Position numbers and translations under genes: made by a program. This document shows positions 59,974 through 64,000 of a stretch of DNA of 64,000 nucleotides, one piece after another. The DNA is from Diphasiastrum complanatum (Eukaryota; Streptophyta; Lycopodiopsida; Lycopodiales; Lycopodiaceae). The notes below the pieces were generated by a model, which saw only the letters and a list, made by a program, of their open reading frames with translations, was not told the DNA's origin and searched no databases. The first letter of the stretch is position 1. Each line of letters starts with the position of its first letter. The stretch lies in assembly GCA_029204225.1 (NCBI GenBank), contig CM055104.1, forward strand, positions 53,840,965 through 53,904,964. Direction: 5' to 3'.

Positions 59974-61035
59974 CTAAGGCAAACGCACCTTGTCTTTCAT
60001 GCAACAGAAAGAGCTATTTCTTTTTGCTTTCCATCTTAGGGCCGAACAATGATCACACACAAATTCCATCTCTCCAAGATCATGGCATGCTGGTTTTTGA
60101 AGCGATCTAGCTACTTCAAAATGACCCCGTCTAGAGTGTGAGACTTTTGTGACTACGAGGTTTTGCGAAGACAAAAGCAAGGTGCGAAGTCTTCGCTTAG
60201 CTTGGTACCTGCGATTCAACCTTCTACTCCTAGCAAATTTGGATTCTACTTCTGGAGTCCTATATGATGGGTGATTACGCACATGTTCGGGTGTAACAAA
60301 CACTGTTGTTGTAGAGTCTTACCCCTCCATAACATCAACATTGGAAATCGAATCCAATGTAACATGTGTAATCAATCCTACACCCAATATATCAGTCTCT
60401 CTTCTGATATCGTCATGGGATGTCAAATGTGTATCCTCTTCCTCTTCCTGAATGGTGAATTGCAAAGCCTTGGCTTTACGTTTTGCCATATACCTATGAC
60501 GAATCCTCCTCTTCCTCTCACTTCTGGATTCTGCTTCAGGAGTCAAATATGAAAGATTACTACGAACATGTTCTGGTGTAACCAACTCTACCCTCTCCGT
60601 TGCTACCCCTATCTCGGATGACCTAAACTGGGTGGATGGACTCCTATAGTATGATGAAAATGCACTACTTCCAACAAACTCTACAACAAGATGTTGAGGT
60701 GATGGTACCATGACATGATGTAATGTCAACGGATAGCTATGTGGAGGCACGCCTACAACCAAACTGGTTTTGCTACTCCCAATGTGCTCTACTACACCCC
60801 TGCTAAGTGATTGTACACTGGCATTTAAAGTCAATGTACCATCACTACGTAGCGACAAACCTGCAGTGCCTATACTACATGCCGGCAAAGCCCTACTCTT
60901 GGCTTGTCTCCTAAGGGCCAATCTCTTCCTTCTAGCGGATGTGCTTTTATAAATCGGAGTTCTATATGAAACATTGTTTCGTACAAACTCCGGAGTAACT
61001 ACTTGTTGGTTGGGGTTTTCAGACATGATATTCAC
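59974..61035 (-). pseudogene. Helitron N-terminal region with repeated motif
   Basis: ORF 61035-60319 (238 codons) and 60303-59974 (109 codons) are in the same frame, split by a TAA stop at 60319-60321. Three copies of a basic motif occur: VTPEFVRNNVSYRTP with ARRKRLALRRQAK, VTPEHVRSNLSYLTPEAES with RKRRIRHRYMAKRK, and VTPEHVRNHPSYRTPEVES with RSRRLNRRYQAKRR. The third copy precedes a Cys-rich segment (FVCDHCSALRWKAKRNSSFC) that opens many Helitron proteins. The motif is probably DNA-binding, which is inference. Confidence 0.75.
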
Positions 61036-61106
61036 AACCTTTGTTCATTTATCCTGCAAGTCAAAGTTAACACAGATTTTGTCAGAATCAATCAAACAAT
61101 AGCGAC

Positions 61107-61494
<388 letters not shown>

Positions 61495-61653
61495 CATGGA
61501 TACCTATCAAAAATAGTAAACATGACACTCTATTTTAAGCAGACATCTTACTATATTTTAAATTGTAATTTATCACTTTTGAGTATAAAGAAAGATCATG
61601 ACTCAAATTTTATGTTAAAAATAGTCTTGTTTGACTTGTACTGGTGGTTTCAG

Positions 61654-61722
61654 GCAGATGTGCTTTCTATATGAAACAATGTTTCATACAAACTCCGGGG
61701 TAACTACTTGCTGGTTGGGGTT
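61654..61722 (-). repeat. Duplicated piece of Helitron N-terminus
   Basis: It matches 60936-61018 (GAAACA(A)TGTTTC, TACAAACTCCGG, GTAACTACTTG, TGGTTGGGGTTT) with an internal 14-bp loss. It lies on the other side of the giant GA tract in the same orientation. On the minus strand it encodes NPNQQVVTPEFV, then a stop. Confidence 0.85.
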
Positions 61723-61726
61723 TGAG

Positions 61727-62400
61727 AGATAGAATAATGATTTAAACTTGTATTAAGAGAGTGAGATATTCTCATGGTTTGTTTGCAAAATTTGTTGAGA
61801 GAGTAAATTGTTGTGAGGCATTGCTCGCTTTGAAGCTATGTGTCGATTTGGCCCTTGACGATCTTATATTGATCGTGTTTTTGCTGGTGTAAGGGCACGA
61901 TTTATGTCTATCATTTATCTTTGAAAAGCCACAAAGTTCAGCTAATCACTTGTGAACTATGGCAAGCATGGCTAGGTGAGGAACTACAGTTGCATAACTA
62001 TAACCTGTTATGCGACGAGATTCAATGGACTTTTGCATAATCCATGAAAGGAATGTCTTGTCTACATCTTGTGTATTGTCCTTGCTCGTGACCAGAATTT
62101 TAATATTAGGCCTCAAGAATCGTTCTGGTCTGACAAAGATTGAGTTGGCAGCTTGGTATAATGTCTTCCTGAACTTGAAGGCCTGGCATTTAGATTTATT
62201 TTCTGAGTTTGACTTGCATTTTGTCTTCCAGTTAATGAAGGGAGGAGAGTATCAGTAGTAACCAAAGGTGATGACATAATGTTGAACAACCAAGTCTTCA
62301 CATGACACAAAGTTTGATAGGAAGCCCAAAAGCTGGCAAGACAAACCTTCAGTTCATTTTGCAAAAAAGCTTGAAGATCTAGAAGGGTCGTGGTTACCCC
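61727..62400. other. No recognised gene
   Basis: The frame 62010-62258 (82 codons) shows no known motif. No repeats with clear edges were seen. Confidence 0.35.
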
Positions 62401-62404
62401 GCCC

Positions 62405-62705
62405 AGCCTTATGCGATAGGAAGGAACTCCATTGTTGGCAGCGATTGAGTCTCCACAGATTCAGCGATGGACAGATTGGGTAGGAGTCTCCATAGATACA
62501 ACAATTTGACAGGAAGAAACTCCATTGTTGGCAACAATTGAGTCTCCACAGAAGCAACGATGGACAGATTGGGTAGGAGTCTCCATAGATGCAACAGTTT
62601 GGCAGGAAGAAACTCCGTTGTTGGCAGCGATTGAGTCTCCACAGATGCAGCGATGGACAAATTGGGTCTCCACATATTGAGTCTCCACAGTTGCAACGAT
62701 GGAGC
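62405..62705 (+). repeat. 93-bp tandem repeat, about three copies
   Basis: Units start GGAAG(G/A)AACTCC at 62419, 62512 and 62605, exactly 93 bp apart. Each contains TTGAGTCTCCACAG, CGATGGACAGATTGGGTAGG and GTCTCCATAGAT. The third copy is altered after TTGGGTCTCCACA. Because 93 is a multiple of three, several frames stay open (minus-strand 75 and 95 codons). Confidence 0.92.
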
Positions 62706-63403
<698 letters not shown>

Positions 63404-63505
63404 TCAAATGTAGTAATTAACACCTGGTAGCTACAGATTAAACAAATAAAAGATTAAATTCAAGCCAAATTACCAAAGGATTAGCTAACTTAAAACAAAT
63501 GCAAG

Positions 63506-63830
63506 TTTTGATAGAGTGGAAATTCAGTCAGCTCATGCTTACCTTCTTGATCAGTTCCTTAAAGACGAATTCAACACTCGAACTAACATATATGGAGGAT
63601 CACTTGAAAACAGATGTAGATTTCCTCTGGATGTTGTCAGAGCAATAGTAAAAGAGCTGGGGGCTGAGCACACAGGAATATGTATTGAATGTTGTTAGAC
63701 GCTATCATTGCAGAAGAGCTGGGGGCTGAGCGCATAGGAATACGTCTTGCACAGAAATTCAAAGGATTTTTTCCTGGTTGCAGATGGCTACTCCATAGAC
63801 GATGGCATCAAAGCAATTTGAGTCTGGGTA
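63506..63830 (+). pseudogene. Exon fragment of a 12-oxophytodienoate-reductase-like (OYE family) gene
   Basis: After a splice-like GCAAG, the frame reads [20 protein letters not shown] then [20 protein letters not shown] and [21 protein letters not shown] flavoproteins carry EIHGAHGYLIDQFL here, with two His that contact the substrate. The first His is Gln in this copy, the second is kept. The frame hits TAG at 63696-63698. A partial duplication of GAGCTGGGGGCTGAGC (63655 and 63717) follows, with a better ending (GIRLAQKF) in another frame. Other exons are not in the window. It is a broken exon or pseudogene; OPR is favoured by the [11 protein letters not shown] wording. Confidence 0.7.
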
Positions 63831-63904
63831 TGTAATTTGGTTATGCAGAAAGCAACCTTGAAAAAGATGTTATACCTCCTGTTCTAAATCTGCTTTTCTG
63901 AATC

Positions 63905-63907
<3 letters not shown>

Positions 63908-63995
<88 letters not shown>
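63908..63995 (+). repeat. (GA)44 microsatellite
   Basis: A GA tract of about 88 bp that nearly reaches the window end. Confidence 0.95.
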
Positions 63996-63998
<3 letters not shown>

Positions 63999-64000
63999 TA

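Larger units (their letters stand above)
57614..61035 (-). mobile_element. Helitron, minus strand, helicase N-terminus deleted
   Basis: The parts of a RepHel protein are arranged on the minus strand: an N-terminal region, Helitron_like_N domain, HUH endonuclease and PIF1-type helicase. This pairing is diagnostic of Helitrons, rolling-circle transposons. There are stops at 60319 and 59974, at least two frameshifts, and a large deletion at about 58500 that removes the ATP-binding half of the helicase. Helitron ends (TC at 5', a hairpin and CTRR at 3') could not be fixed. A giant GA repeat abuts the 5' side and telomere-like repeats the 3' side. Confidence 0.93.

Noticed and set aside
62405-62705. 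CRISPR-like array
   Set aside because: The 93-bp units are contiguous without distinct spacers, and the genome is eukaryotic.

Overview
The window reads as nuclear DNA of a land plant with a large, repeat-rich genome. There are two recognisable single-copy genes, both split by long introns. Almost everything else is decayed transposable elements and very long (GA)n/(CT)n microsatellites. One gene is PACRG, an axonemal protein found in organisms with motile cilia or flagella. The other is a chloroplast rubredoxin of the RBD1 type. A plant with both should make swimming sperm, so a fern, lycophyte, bryophyte, cycad or Ginkgo is favoured over a flowering plant. The mix of Ty3, Ty1/copia, LINE and Helitron debris with huge AG repeats fits a homosporous fern, but the species is an inference.

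Layout. 1-5.0 kb: plus-strand Ty3 element with chromodomain (gag and protease frameshifted, pol with two in-frame stops) and its 3' LTR, ending near a (GA)n tract. 5.1-7.5 kb: minus-strand LINE with endonuclease, start of RT and ORF2 C-terminus, RT core deleted. 7.5-9.7 kb: minus-strand composite of two Ty3 families (unlike LTRs, gag start joined to integrase). 9.7-12 kb: copia remnant. 13.2-23.8 kb: PACRG in four exons; its third intron (9.4 kb) holds repeats, one copy of a (CT)n-tailed element and a Ty3 gag-pro relic. 24.6-28.6 kb: LTR, Ty3 RT and copia RT/RNase H relics. 28.6-33.3 kb: hairpin-rich degenerate repeats and unassigned DNA. 33.4-39.8 kb: RBD1 in four exons, with foldback elements in intron 1 and Ty3/LINE debris in intron 3. 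40-51 kb: AT-rich DNA without genes but with two copies of a tiny tRNA-like SINE, each with target-site duplications, and the second copy of the (CT)n-tailed element. 53.3-56.9 kb: minus-strand Ty3 element cut off inside integrase. 57.4-57.6 kb: degenerate telomere-like repeats. 57.6-61.0 kb: minus-strand Helitron with HUH Rep and PIF1 helicase, helicase N-terminus deleted. 62.4-62.7 kb: 93-bp tandem repeat. 63.5-63.8 kb: broken exon of a 12-oxophytodienoate-reductase-like gene.

The most interesting signals are structural. First, an approximately 80-bp SINE that is little more than a tRNA. Second, several retroelement 3' ends that run directly into (CT)n, suggesting that the giant AG/CT microsatellites began as retroelement tails. 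Third, a foldback family around RBD1. Fourth, the internally deleted Helitron with a three-copy N-terminal motif. No rRNA, intact tRNA gene, CRISPR array or bacterial-type operon was seen.
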